The notes beneath the pieces were generated by a model. That model was not told the DNA's origin, ran no database searches, and saw only the letters and a list, made by a program, of their open reading frames with translations. The translations under genes and the position numbers were made by a program. Positions 44,641 to 53,381 of a DNA stretch of 64,000 nt are shown here, one piece after another. Source of the DNA: Leptolyngbya sp. FACHB-261 (GTDB lineage Bacteria > Cyanobacteriota > Cyanobacteriia > FACHB-261). How positions within the stretch are numbered: the stretch's first letter is position 1; each line of letters begins with the position of its first letter. Location: the NCBI RefSeq assembly GCF_014696065.1, contig NZ_JACJPL010000018.1, positions 495,907 to 559,906 on the forward strand, in the 5' to 3' direction.

Positions 44641-45264
44641 ATGACTGCAACCACTGGAAGACCCTTGCCCGGTTGGCGGCTGTGGCTGCCTCTGGCGTTT
44701 CAGATTGTGCTAGTGGCCGCCGTTCCAGCCCAGGCAATTTATACTCAACTGCTTGGCAGAGCTGTGATTCTGCAAACTGTGCCGGTCGATCCTTATAGCT
44801 TGATGCAAGGCTATTCGGTCACCCTCAGCTATGACATTTCCAACTTAGACACGTTAAAGCGCCTACCCGGTTGGCAAGACATCCCTAAAACTGCGAATGC
44901 TATGACAAGCAGGGGTAGCCCTGAACGCGTGCCGGGCCCGGAGACAACGTTCTACATCATTTTGGAAGCACCGCCTCAGACCGGAACCCGAACCCCGCCC
45001 CAAGCTTGGAAACCGGTTGCCATTCGCTCTGAACAGCCCAAATCTTTGGCTGCTAATCAAGTTGCGCTCAAAGGGCAAGGTAACCACTGGAATGTGCTTT
45101 ACGGTCTGGAAACTTATTACATTCCAGAAGAAGTGCGATTTGAGTTGAATGAAGCTCTACGCTTAGGTAGCAAACAGGCTCCGGTCGTTGAGATCAAGGT
45201 GGACAAACAGGGCCATGCCGTGCCGGTGCGACTGTGGGTGAAAAACCGCGAGTACCGATTCTAA
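44641..45264 (+). CDS. GDYXXLXY domain protein
   Basis: A 207-residue protein. One N-terminal membrane segment (LWLPLAFQIVLVAAVPAQAI) is followed by an extracytoplasmic domain beginning VDPYSLMQGYSVTLSYDIS. In this copy the usual GDY reads GYS, while the following LSYDIS is intact. A pattern of strands follows, ending VPVRLWVKNREYRF. It is paired with the DUF2157 gene five bases upstream. The function of the pair is not established. Confidence 0.82.
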   Translation: MTATTGRPLPGWRLWLPLAFQIVLVAAVPAQAIYTQLLGRAVILQTVPVDPYSLMQGYSVTLSYDISNLDTLKRLPGWQDIPKTANAMTSRGSPERVPGPETTFYIILEAPPQTGTRTPPQAWKPVAIRSEQPKSLAANQVALKGQGNHWNVLYGLETYYIPEEVRFELNEALRLGSKQAPVVEIKVDKQGHAVPVRLWVKNREYRF

Positions 45265-45338
45265 GGGCCGCTACTGAAGGACCCTTTTAGAATACAGAAT
45301 AAGAAAAATTCTGAATCCTGGTCGATTGGTGGCAACCT

Positions 45339-46991
45339 TTGCAAATCGTCTATCCTCCCGCAAACTATCAAACTCAAAGTGCTCGCATCTTTATCCTAGG
45401 CACGGCTTTACCGAACGGAGAGGTTCGAGTGAATGGTCAAGTTGTGTCCCGTTCAAAGGCTGGTCACTTTGCCCCTAGCTTTGCTTTGGATGTGGGCCTC
45501 AATGTATTTCGAGTGAGCTGGCAAGACATTGAGCAGGTTATTCAAATTACGCGGTTAGATGCCACGCTTGTACCTGCCAAAGCTCCAAGCCTGCTGCCTG
45601 AATCAATGGTTCCAGTGGAGCCTTTAGCCTGCTTGCCCGATGAAGTCATTTGCTTCTCCGTGATTGGGACTCCAGGGGCGCGGGTCAGAGTGTTAATTGG
45701 TGGGCAGATTGTCACTTTGGCGGAAACAGATTACCACACGCAACTGCCTGCTAATCAATCGCTACTGACCAACCAAAATCAGCCCAGGCAACTGTCTCAA
45801 CCCGGTCTGTACCAGGGATGGACTCGGTTTCACAAACCGGAGCAGTTAGGCCAGCCCCGGTATCAGTTGGAGTGGCAGGAGCAGCAAATTACGCACCTAG
45901 GTCAGGCTGCGATTGAGGTTCTTGACCCAGCCCAGCTCTCGGCTGTTGCTGTTACCGCCTGGCAAGCCGATGCTCGAACGGGTCCGGGGACAGACTACGC
46001 TCGTCTGACTCCTCTACCTCAGAGAACTCAGGCTACGGTGACGGGGCGTTCTGGCAGCTGGCTGCGACTGGATTACGGCGGTTGGCTATCTGCCTCTCAC
46101 GCTCAACCTCTGAGCTTGAAACTCCTGCCCTCTCCTGCCTCGGTTCGCAGTGTGGCTTGTACTGAGCGCTCTGGCTGGACGGATGTCATCTTGCCGCTCA
46201 CTGTGCCAGTGCCCATAAGCGTGCGACAGGAGGCAGATCGGTTTTGGCTAACGCTGCATAACACCGTCGTCCAAACGGACCTGATTCGCCTAAGTGAACA
46301 GGGCTGGGTTCAAAGTCTGACCTGGCAGCAGCAGCCTAATCAGGTGGAATGCTGTCTGCGTCTGAAGTCCCCACAACAATGGGGCTACTGCCTGCGCTAT
46401 GAGGGCTCTTCTCTGGTGCTCAGCCTGCGCCATCCGCCTGACCAAACCCCTCTGATTATGCTGGATCCGGGTCATGGCGGCGAGGCATCAGGGGCGCGAG
46501 GCCTTAATGGTTTACCTGAAAAAGATCTCACCCTCAGCCTTGCCCAACAGGTGCAGGAACGGCTGCTGGCTGCCGGATTGCGAGTCAGCCTGACCCGCCA
46601 AGCGGATGTATCTCTGTCATTGCAGGAGCGCACTCAACTGATCGAATCTCAGTTGCCAAGCCTGTGCCTGAGTTTGCATTACAACGCTCTGCCCGATGAT
46701 GGCGATGCCGAGCATACTCAGGGCTTGAGTGCTTTTTGGTATCACCCTCAAAGCTTGGAGTTGGCCCGGTTTTTGTTGTGCTCATTGTTGGAGCGCCTGA
46801 ACCGTCAATCACATGGTTTGTACTGGGGGAATTTTGCGCTAACTCGGCCAAGTGTTTGTCCTGCCGTACTGCTGGAATTAGGGTTTCTAATCAATCCAGA
46901 GGAGTTTGAGTGGATTGTGGAACCGCAAACCCAGACACAAGTTGCCCAAGCTTTGGCCGATGCCATTGTGCAGTGGTTACACACGGCTTAA
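45339..46991 (+). CDS. N-acetylmuramoyl-L-alanine amidase with SH3 and AMIN-like domains
   Basis: A 550-residue protein, probably from TTG 45339. Domains in order are an N-terminal Ig-like/strand region (1-90), a bacterial SH3 domain around residues 200-255 (ADARTGPGTDYARLTPLPQ ... GSWLRLDYGGWL), an AMIN-like region (270-365), and an Amidase_3 catalytic domain from about 370. Zinc ligands appear in MLDPGHGG, LPEKDLTLSLA and SLHYNALP, and the catalytic glutamate in LLELGFLINPEE. It cuts the amide bond between muramic acid and the peptide in peptidoglycan. No cleavable signal is obvious, so the export route or start is uncertain. Confidence 0.92.
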   Translation: MQIVYPPANYQTQSARIFILGTALPNGEVRVNGQVVSRSKAGHFAPSFALDVGLNVFRVSWQDIEQVIQITRLDATLVPAKAPSLLPESMVPVEPLACLPDEVICFSVIGTPGARVRVLIGGQIVTLAETDYHTQLPANQSLLTNQNQPRQLSQPGLYQGWTRFHKPEQLGQPRYQLEWQEQQITHLGQAAIEVLDPAQLSAVAVTAWQADARTGPGTDYARLTPLPQRTQATVTGRSGSWLRLDYGGWLSASHAQPLSLKLLPSPASVRSVACTERSGWTDVILPLTVPVPISVRQEADRFWLTLHNTVVQTDLIRLSEQGWVQSLTWQQQPNQVECCLRLKSPQQWGYCLRYEGSSLVLSLRHPPDQTPLIMLDPGHGGEASGARGLNGLPEKDLTLSLAQQVQERLLAAGLRVSLTRQADVSLSLQERTQLIESQLPSLCLSLHYNALPDDGDAEHTQGLSAFWYHPQSLELARFLLCSLLERLNRQSHGLYWGNFALTRPSVCPAVLLELGFLINPEEFEWIVEPQTQTQVAQALADAIVQWLHTA

Positions 46992-47032
46992 CAGACCCTG
47001 TAGCGACTCAAGCTAATGCCTCAAGCTAGCAG

Positions 47033-47554
47033 TCAAGACCGTTGCCGCTTGCGGTATTCCCAAGGCTTTTGGTAGTTGCGTTGCCAGACACCCAGCTTTT
47101 GTTGCTGAGCGATCTTTTGAGCTTGTTGTACGGTTGCGGCATCAGGGCAATTTTTCAAATATTGGTCGTAGACATAAGCCATGCCTGCTTGTGCCTGTTC
47201 GGCTTGAAGAAACTTCTGACCCCTTGTGAAAACCTCTGCAACCCTGCGCCCGTAGCGATCGGTGTCCATAATTTTGACCTGGACCTGGCCATCAGCCTGG
47301 TTAATCAGCATGCGCAAGTGGTCTCGTGAAGCTTTGCCCAGGGGTTGTGCCAATTCTGGCGCATCAATGCAGGCGAAGCGAACTTTTTCTGTCGTCCCCG
47401 CCCGCTCAATCCGGATGGTATCGCCATCGTGAACATCAACAACGGTCCAGCGCTGAGCATTAGCATTGCTGCAGCCTATGAGCCAGACAGCTAAGGCCAA
47501 GACCAAGACAATTAGGTTAACCAAACTACCAACTCTAAATCCCAACTTTTGCAC
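47033..47554 (-). CDS. Thermonuclease-family (SNase-like) lipoprotein
   Basis: A 173-residue protein. LIVLVLALAVWLIGC is a lipoprotein signal with the cysteine at about residue 28. The staphylococcal-nuclease fold follows: VDVHDGDTIRIE (calcium aspartates), VRFACIDAPELAQP (catalytic Arg and Glu region) and MDTDRYGRRVAEVF. It is expected to degrade DNA or RNA outside the cytoplasmic membrane. A basic C-terminus, PWEYRKRQRS, is typical. It converges on the amidase gene. Confidence 0.92.
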   Translation of the reverse strand: MQKLGFRVGSLVNLIVLVLALAVWLIGCSNANAQRWTVVDVHDGDTIRIERAGTTEKVRFACIDAPELAQPLGKASRDHLRMLINQADGQVQVKIMDTDRYGRRVAEVFTRGQKFLQAEQAQAGMAYVYDQYLKNCPDAATVQQAQKIAQQQKLGVWQRNYQKPWEYRKRQRS

Positions 47555-47836
47555 TTGGCTTTGCTGCTCAACTCACTCCTAAATTCAATGCTAGACAAAC
47601 GGATGAAAATAACAACTTCGCCGACGCGCTGGCGCCAGTTCGGTTTGGGTGATTAGTTTACAGTGAGCAATCAAACGAAGCGTAGGGTTGTACTGTTGGA
47701 GGCTCTTGGGGGCGCTAACAGCGAGACTGACAGTTTGATGGTTTCAGGTATTTAAGCCATCTTTGCCATCGCTGCCATCACTGCGACCTAGAGCTGTCCC
47801 AGCCCTGTATGGAACAAAGTCTTACTTGGAGCAGGC

Positions 47837-49063
47837 ATGGAGCGTTTGATTTCAGCGCTGGGATTAGTTGTCTTCGTGGGAGGGGCCTATGCTTTCTCCG
47901 TGAATCGACAGGCCGTGCGCTGGCGAACGGTGCTGTGGGGAATTGCCCTACAAATTGTCTTTGCTCTTTTAATTCTTAGAACTTCGGCAGGCTTTGCTGT
48001 TTTCAAATTTCTAGGCGATCTGGTCGGTCAACTGCTCAACTTCTCCGATGCAGGAGCCCGATTTGTTTTTGGTGATGACTTTGAGCGGAACTATTTTGCT
48101 TTCAAAGTCTTGCCCACGATTATTTTCTTCTCCGCTCTGATCAGTGTGCTCTACCACTACGGAATTTTGCAGCGGGTTGTGGGTTGGGTGGCCTGGGTCA
48201 TGATGCGAACGATGGGGACCTCCGGCGCAGAGTCTCTATCTTGTGCTGCCAATATCTTTATTGGTCAAACTGAAGCTCCATTGCTGATCAAGCCGTATGT
48301 TGCTCAGATGACGCAATCGGAATTGCATGCTGTCATGACCGGCGGTTTCGCCACAATTGCCGGGGGGGTGATGGCGGCTTACATCTCATTTGGAGTTCCA
48401 GCAGGGCATTTAATTGCTGCGTCCGTGATGTCTGCGCCTGCCGCTTTGGCAATCTCCAAACTGCTCTATCCCGAAACCGAAGACTCTCTGACCTCGGGCA
48501 CTGTCCGTATTGATGTGAAGCGCTCGTCAGCCAACGTCATTGATGCTACGGCTACTGGAGCCTCAGATGGTCTCAAACTGGTACTAAATATTGTGGCAAT
48601 GCTCATTGCCTTCCTGGCCCTATTGGCTCTGGTCAATGCTCTGTTGGGCGGGCTGGGATCTCTATTCGGTTTGCCCAACCTTTCGCTAGAACTTGTTTTC
48701 TCCTACTTGCTGGCTCCAGTGGCCTGGTTGATGGGAGTTCCCTGGGCTGACTGTGCTCAAGTAGGCATCTTATTGGGGAAGAAGACGATCCTAAACGAAT
48801 TCATCGCCTACCTAGACCTCAAGACCCTAATCAATAATGCACAGGCTGGAACGGGTCCGACCATCTCCGAACGGGCCACCATTATTTCCACTTATGCGCT
48901 ATGCGGCTTCTCCAACATTGGTTCTATTGGTATTCAGATTGGTGGCATAGGTGGCATCGCTCCTGAGCGTCAAGCTGATTTGGCTCGCTTGGGTGTTCGG
49001 GCGATGATCGCTGGCTCTCTGGCCTGTTTCATGACCGCAGCAATTGCAGGAATGCTTCTGTAA
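47837..49063 (+). CDS. NupC-type concentrative nucleoside transporter
   Basis: A 408-residue protein with the CNT family layout: ALISVLYHYGILQRVVGWVA, the nucleoside-binding IFIGQTEAPLLIKPYV, the second hairpin MTGGFATIAGGVMAAYISFG, and a late YALCGFSNIGSIGIQIGG. These transporters couple nucleoside uptake to Na+ or H+. About ten membrane segments are visible. No nucleoside-catabolism gene is adjacent. Confidence 0.95.
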   Translation: MERLISALGLVVFVGGAYAFSVNRQAVRWRTVLWGIALQIVFALLILRTSAGFAVFKFLGDLVGQLLNFSDAGARFVFGDDFERNYFAFKVLPTIIFFSALISVLYHYGILQRVVGWVAWVMMRTMGTSGAESLSCAANIFIGQTEAPLLIKPYVAQMTQSELHAVMTGGFATIAGGVMAAYISFGVPAGHLIAASVMSAPAALAISKLLYPETEDSLTSGTVRIDVKRSSANVIDATATGASDGLKLVLNIVAMLIAFLALLALVNALLGGLGSLFGLPNLSLELVFSYLLAPVAWLMGVPWADCAQVGILLGKKTILNEFIAYLDLKTLINNAQAGTGPTISERATIISTYALCGFSNIGSIGIQIGGIGGIAPERQADLARLGVRAMIAGSLACFMTAAIAGMLL

Positions 49064-49202
49064 GCTGAGGGCTGATGCTGGGCTTATTGATTTTTCACTG
49101 CCGAGGGCAGAGCCCCTTGATCAAGGGCGACCCCATAACTGCTAGCCTGGACCGAAAGGCTCTAAATTTCTCAACTGAAGCAGTGGACTGAGTGAGCTAG
49201 CC

Positions 49203-49607
49203 ATGAGTCGTAATCGAGACGAGAAACCTGCGTCTATCCCAATCCCATCGCCGACGACAACCCAAATTCGGCCTTGGGGAACTGTGACGCTTTTGGAAGA
49301 TGGCAAGCTGTACCGAATCAACCGTATTGAAGTTAAGCCCGGCCATCAGATCAGCCCACAAATGCACCACCATCGCAGCGAACATTGGGTGGTGGTTTCC
49401 GGTACGGCCCGAGTGGTTTGTGGTGGCAAAGACACGATTGTGACCCAAAACCAATCGACCTACGTTCCGAATTGCACCCCCCACCGTCTGGAGAATCCAG
49501 GGGTGATTCCGTTGGTGATGATCGAAGTTCAGAACGGCGAATATCTGGGTGAGGACGACATTATTCGGCTTCAAGAGGGCGAAGAGGGTCAAGTCTCAGC
49601 TACATAA
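49203..49607 (+). CDS. Cupin, mannose-6-phosphate isomerase type II C-terminal-like
   Basis: A 134-residue single-domain cupin. TQIRPWGTVTLLEDGKLYRI and the metal motif HQISPQMHHHRSEHWVVVSG, then TARVVCGG and TYVPNCTPHRLENPG, match the isomerase half of bifunctional mannose-1-phosphate guanylyltransferase/isomerases. Stand-alone copies are common in cyanobacteria and may isomerise or bind sugar phosphates. It sits next to a polysaccharide cluster, which fits GDP-mannose supply. Confidence 0.9.
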   Translation: MSRNRDEKPASIPIPSPTTTQIRPWGTVTLLEDGKLYRINRIEVKPGHQISPQMHHHRSEHWVVVSGTARVVCGGKDTIVTQNQSTYVPNCTPHRLENPGVIPLVMIEVQNGEYLGEDDIIRLQEGEEGQVSAT

Positions 49608-49627
49608 TCCCTCCACTATTCTTGGGC

Positions 49628-50434
49628 TCAGCCGATAGACTCTATGCCTTCCTGGCCATTGGGCATTTGGGGAATAAAGCGTTTCCAACCGAAAAGCTGT
49701 AGAGCAATATTCCACAGATACAGCGGGTTCAGAATCACGTAACGCCGCCATAGCCGCCTGGGTTCTTGCACCAACCGGTACAGCCATTCCAACCCTGAAT
49801 CCTGTAAAACCTTGGGGGCTTGGGATAGAGTTCCAGCGTGAAAGTCGAACGCAGCTCCCACCGCAAGAATCGGCATGTTCAACAGCTCTCGGTACTCGTA
49901 AGCCCAAACTTCTTGTCGGGGGCAACCTAGCCCGACAAACACCGCTTGAGCTCCTGATGCTTTAATGCGCTCGGCCAAATCCAGACGCTCAATTTCGCTC
50001 AGCCTGCGGAATTTTGAAGCTTCTGCTCCGGCAATGACTAAACCTGGAAACCGTTGTTTCAAGTTGTGGGCAAAGCGAGCGAGAACCTCGGGTCGACTCC
50101 CATAAAGATAGACCCCCAAGCCTCGTTCAGCAAAAGCCTGAGCAACCCGCAAAGTTAAAGTCGGGCCGTACACTCGGTCTGGCAACCAGTGGCGGTAGAG
50201 CCAACCCAATGCCCAGCGCACGGGTTGACCGTCCGGTACTACCCAATCTAGACCGTTTAACCGTCGCGCTTGAACTGGATCTAAAACCCCGGTCATCACC
50301 CCATGAACGGCTAAGGCACTAACGGCACAAGGCTGTTGACGTTCAGCTGCCGCCACAATGGTTGCAACTGCAAACTCATAGTCAACAGCAGCAATATTGA
50401 CCCCTAGAATTGAATGCTTACCCTGATTGATCAT
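49628..50434 (-). CDS. WecG/TagA/CpsF family glycosyltransferase
   Basis: From ATG 50434 ([20 protein letters not shown]) there are 268 residues. GT26 features include [38 protein letters not shown] and [17 protein letters not shown]; the tryptophan/arginine-rich end, [16 protein letters not shown], is typical. The family transfers N-acetylmannosamine(-uronate) or related sugars to undecaprenyl-linked acceptors. Its start overlaps the stop of the epimerase gene by four bases, so the two are translationally coupled. Confidence 0.92.
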   Translation of the reverse strand: MINQGKHSILGVNIAAVDYEFAVATIVAAAERQQPCAVSALAVHGVMTGVLDPVQARRLNGLDWVVPDGQPVRWALGWLYRHWLPDRVYGPTLTLRVAQAFAERGLGVYLYGSRPEVLARFAHNLKQRFPGLVIAGAEASKFRRLSEIERLDLAERIKASGAQAVFVGLGCPRQEVWAYEYRELLNMPILAVGAAFDFHAGTLSQAPKVLQDSGLEWLYRLVQEPRRLWRRYVILNPLYLWNIALQLFGWKRFIPQMPNGQEGIESIG

Positions 50435-51498
50435 GAGTGGCTCCAGCGTTCGAGATTGCACTCGTAGATTTCGTGCAGAATTTTGGGGATATTGTATCGA
50501 ATTGACCAGTCGGGGTAGCGCAGCTGAAACTTGGACAGATCGCTGACGTACCAAATATGGTCGCCACTGCGGTTGGTCTCCGTATACGAATATTGCAATG
50601 GGCGCCCTACAATTTCCTGACAGAGTTCAATTGCTTCCAGCATTGAACAGTTGCTCTCTCTGCCACCACCGATGTTATAAACCTCGCCACTACCGGGATT
50701 CTTATAAAACTCATAGAAAGCATTGACCAAATCTGAAGAGTGAATATTATCTCGAACCTGCTTGCCCTTATAACCAAAAATCGTGTATGGCGTTCCAGTC
50801 ATGGTGCACCTCATCACATAGGCTAAAAAACCGTGTAGCTGTGTGCCTGAGTGATTGGGACCGGTCAAGCAACCGCCACGAAACGAAACAGTCTTCATGC
50901 CGAAGTAACGGCCATATTCCTGAACTAAAACGTCCGCGGCCACCTTAGAAGCCCCAAACAGAGAGTGCTTGCTCTGATCGATGCTCATGTCCTCAGAAAT
51001 ACCTGAGACGTAGACATGAGAGGGTTCAATCTCCCAGCGCTTTTCTAGCTCAATTAAAGGTAAATCATTGGGCTTATCCCCATACACCTTGTTGGTTGAG
51101 GTAAAAATAAATGGCACTTCCGGGCAATACTCTCGTGTAGCCTGAAGCAGGTTGAGTGTGCCATTGGCATTGACCGAAAAATCCGAGAATGGATCGCCAG
51201 CAGCCCAATCATGAGAAGGCTGCGCAGCTGCATGAATCACCAGTGAAATAGATGGGCCAAAGTGTTTAAAAATATCGGCAATCTTTGAGTAGTCTCGAAT
51301 ATCAGTATCGTAGTGGGTGTAGGTGCTGATTTCTTGTTCTAAGCGCTTGCGGTTCCAGTCATTGGAGGCTTCTTCCCCAAAGAAAAACTGGCGCATATTA
51401 TTGTCAATCCCAACAACCGTCATGCCCAGACGGCTAAAAAAACGCACGGCTTCCGAGCCAACTAGACCCGCCGAACCCGTGATAATCGCGATACTCAT
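50431..51498 (-). CDS. NAD-dependent sugar-nucleotide epimerase, CDP-paratose 2-epimerase-like
   Basis: A 355-residue extended short-chain dehydrogenase. The Rossmann motif is [31 protein letters not shown] and [14 protein letters not shown] match the CDP-paratose/tyvelose epimerase branch. At the catalytic YxxxK position the sequence reads LFGASK, with phenylalanine in place of tyrosine; I recall this in relatives too. The upstream serine/threonine region is intact. It supplies a modified sugar nucleotide to the adjacent glycosyltransferase. The substrate is not proven. Confidence 0.85.
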   Translation of the reverse strand: MSIAIITGSAGLVGSEAVRFFSRLGMTVVGIDNNMRQFFFGEEASNDWNRKRLEQEISTYTHYDTDIRDYSKIADIFKHFGPSISLVIHAAAQPSHDWAAGDPFSDFSVNANGTLNLLQATREYCPEVPFIFTSTNKVYGDKPNDLPLIELEKRWEIEPSHVYVSGISEDMSIDQSKHSLFGASKVAADVLVQEYGRYFGMKTVSFRGGCLTGPNHSGTQLHGFLAYVMRCTMTGTPYTIFGYKGKQVRDNIHSSDLVNAFYEFYKNPGSGEVYNIGGGRESNCSMLEAIELCQEIVGRPLQYSYTETNRSGDHIWYVSDLSKFQLRYPDWSIRYNIPKILHEIYECNLERWSHS

Positions 51499-51893
51499 GG
51501 TTTACCCCCAAGCTCTACGTTCTGCTCCAACAACCCCATGCTTGTTCGCGGTGCATTTAGCTCAATCTAAGCTGCACCTGACTGATCTAATTCACTCATT
51601 TCCCTGGCAAAATATCTTCTGCGTACAGTCATAGTGCCCAGCCTGGGAAGTCTCCCATCTCTTTGCCTCTCTCAGTAGCTTTTAGTTCTAGAAGATACTG
51701 AGCCTTACTGATCAGCTCTAGAGTTCCTGCTTGACACCTTGAAAGGATTGACTGAAAAGCACTGCACTGAAAAACACGGTACTGCTAAGTAGCCGAACCA
51801 AAACTCTTACGAAACTCTTAGAGAGACTGCGTGCAAAAGCTTGTGCTTGAGGAACACTGAGGACACAATCCATGCCGCTCCCGTCCGTCTACC
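51499..51893. other. Divergent promoter gap of the polysaccharide cluster
   Basis: About 400 bases separate the leftward epimerase from the rightward sugar transferase. Promoters for both must lie here. I see no gene, repeat or known RNA in it. Confidence 0.5.
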
Positions 51894-53381
51894 ATGCTTC
51901 CTTCTAACCGGCAGTTTCCAGCGTCAGAGCCTAGCATCCAGGCTAGGGGGCTTGATATCCGTAGGGCCAACTTGTTTGTTCCCTGGCAGCTCTCGGGGCA
52001 AGGCTTGCGAGTAGCAGCCCTAATGTTCAGTGATATTTTCGGGTTGTCTCTGGCTTGGAAGCTAGCCGGTCACTTTAACAAATCGTTCATGCCCCCGCCC
52101 TCCGAACTGGTCTGGTGGGACTGGTTTGGTCTGCCCAGCCCGTTCTGGATTTTCGCCGCTGTAACCCTAATCCTGTTTGGCCTACAGCGGTTCTATACAG
52201 CGGGTGTAGGCTGGCGCGATTACGTGAAACAGGGACAGGTGATTAGCTCGGTTTACCTGTTCTCGCTGGTGGTCTCTTACTTCTATGACCCCAAGCTGGA
52301 CGCGCCGCGTTCTTTGTTCTTCACAGCCTGGTTTAGCAGCATTGCTCTGGTCGTTGGGCTGCGTCTATTAATGAGCTTGGTGCTGCGTCAGATTCAGATT
52401 TGGCAGTTGCGTAGTGGTCAGACGGCAGTTGCCAACAGTGTGCCAGTGTTTCTGCTAGTGTCTCCAGAGCGGTTGTCCGTTTTGAGCAGTCTGCTGCATC
52501 GCCGTACAGATTGTCGTGTGGTTGGGGCAGCCCCTTCTAGCACTGCCAATACCGCCAAGACCATCCAGGCAATCTTAAACTCTGGAGCGTCTGAAGTCCT
52601 AGCCGAGCAGCTACCGGAGGTTGAGCTAGCTTCTGTTCTCTATTGGCAGTTGCGTAACGCCGGTATTCGTTTGCGATTGGTGCCAACTAGCCTGGTGATG
52701 CTGCATCGACGCGGAGCCGCAGAAGTCTTTGCAGGGTTGCCAACCGTACGCGTCGAAATGCCGGTACTGGGTGGTTTGGACTATGGCCTCAAGCGTCTTC
52801 TAGATCAACTCTGCGCATTTCTAGCGGTGATTCTACTAGCGCCGCTGTTTCTAGTGGTTGCTGTTGCAATCCGGCTCGACAGCCCAGGCTCAATCTTCTT
52901 TTGTCAGGAGCGCGTTGGCTTGAAAGGACAAAGCTTTCAGATGTGGAAGTTCCGTACCATGCTGCCAAATGCTGCCAGTCTGCAAGCTCAGCTGGAAGCC
53001 CGCAATGAGAGCGGCGATGGCGTTCTGTTCAAGATCAAAAATGACCCACGTGTTACCCGGCTGGGTCGCTTCCTGCGTCGTACCAGCCTGGATGAGCTAC
53101 CTCAACTGTTCAACGTGCTGCTAGGGCAGATGAGTCTCGTAGGGCCCCGTCCTCTCCCCGTGCGCGATGTGGAGCGCTTTGAGAGCTGGCACCATACTCG
53201 CCATCAAGTTCTGCCGGGTATCACTGGTTTGTGGCAAGTCTCAGGCCGCTCCGACCTGGATGACTTTAATGATGTTGCGCGATTGGATCTGTTCTATATC
53301 GATAATTGGTCGCTCAATTTGGATCTGGACATCTTAGTGGAGACGGTGCGCATTGTCCTCTTTGGCAAAGGAGCCTACTAG
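51894..53381 (+). CDS. Polyprenyl-phosphate sugar-1-phosphate transferase (exopolysaccharide priming)
   Basis: A 495-residue protein. Four to five N-terminal membrane segments and a CoA-binding-like central domain (residues about 180-290) are followed by a bacterial sugar-transferase domain: DSPGSIFFCQERVGLKGQSF, FRTMLPNA, DPRVTRLGRFLRRTSLDELP, MSLVGPRPLP and LPGITGLWQVSGRSDL. The enzyme moves a sugar phosphate from a nucleotide to undecaprenyl phosphate, starting a repeat unit. The next gene, an O-antigen-ligase-like protein, overlaps its 3' end by 29 bases. Confidence 0.93.
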   Translation: MLPSNRQFPASEPSIQARGLDIRRANLFVPWQLSGQGLRVAALMFSDIFGLSLAWKLAGHFNKSFMPPPSELVWWDWFGLPSPFWIFAAVTLILFGLQRFYTAGVGWRDYVKQGQVISSVYLFSLVVSYFYDPKLDAPRSLFFTAWFSSIALVVGLRLLMSLVLRQIQIWQLRSGQTAVANSVPVFLLVSPERLSVLSSLLHRRTDCRVVGAAPSSTANTAKTIQAILNSGASEVLAEQLPEVELASVLYWQLRNAGIRLRLVPTSLVMLHRRGAAEVFAGLPTVRVEMPVLGGLDYGLKRLLDQLCAFLAVILLAPLFLVVAVAIRLDSPGSIFFCQERVGLKGQSFQMWKFRTMLPNAASLQAQLEARNESGDGVLFKIKNDPRVTRLGRFLRRTSLDELPQLFNVLLGQMSLVGPRPLPVRDVERFESWHHTRHQVLPGITGLWQVSGRSDLDDFNDVARLDLFYIDNWSLNLDLDILVETVRIVLFGKGAY

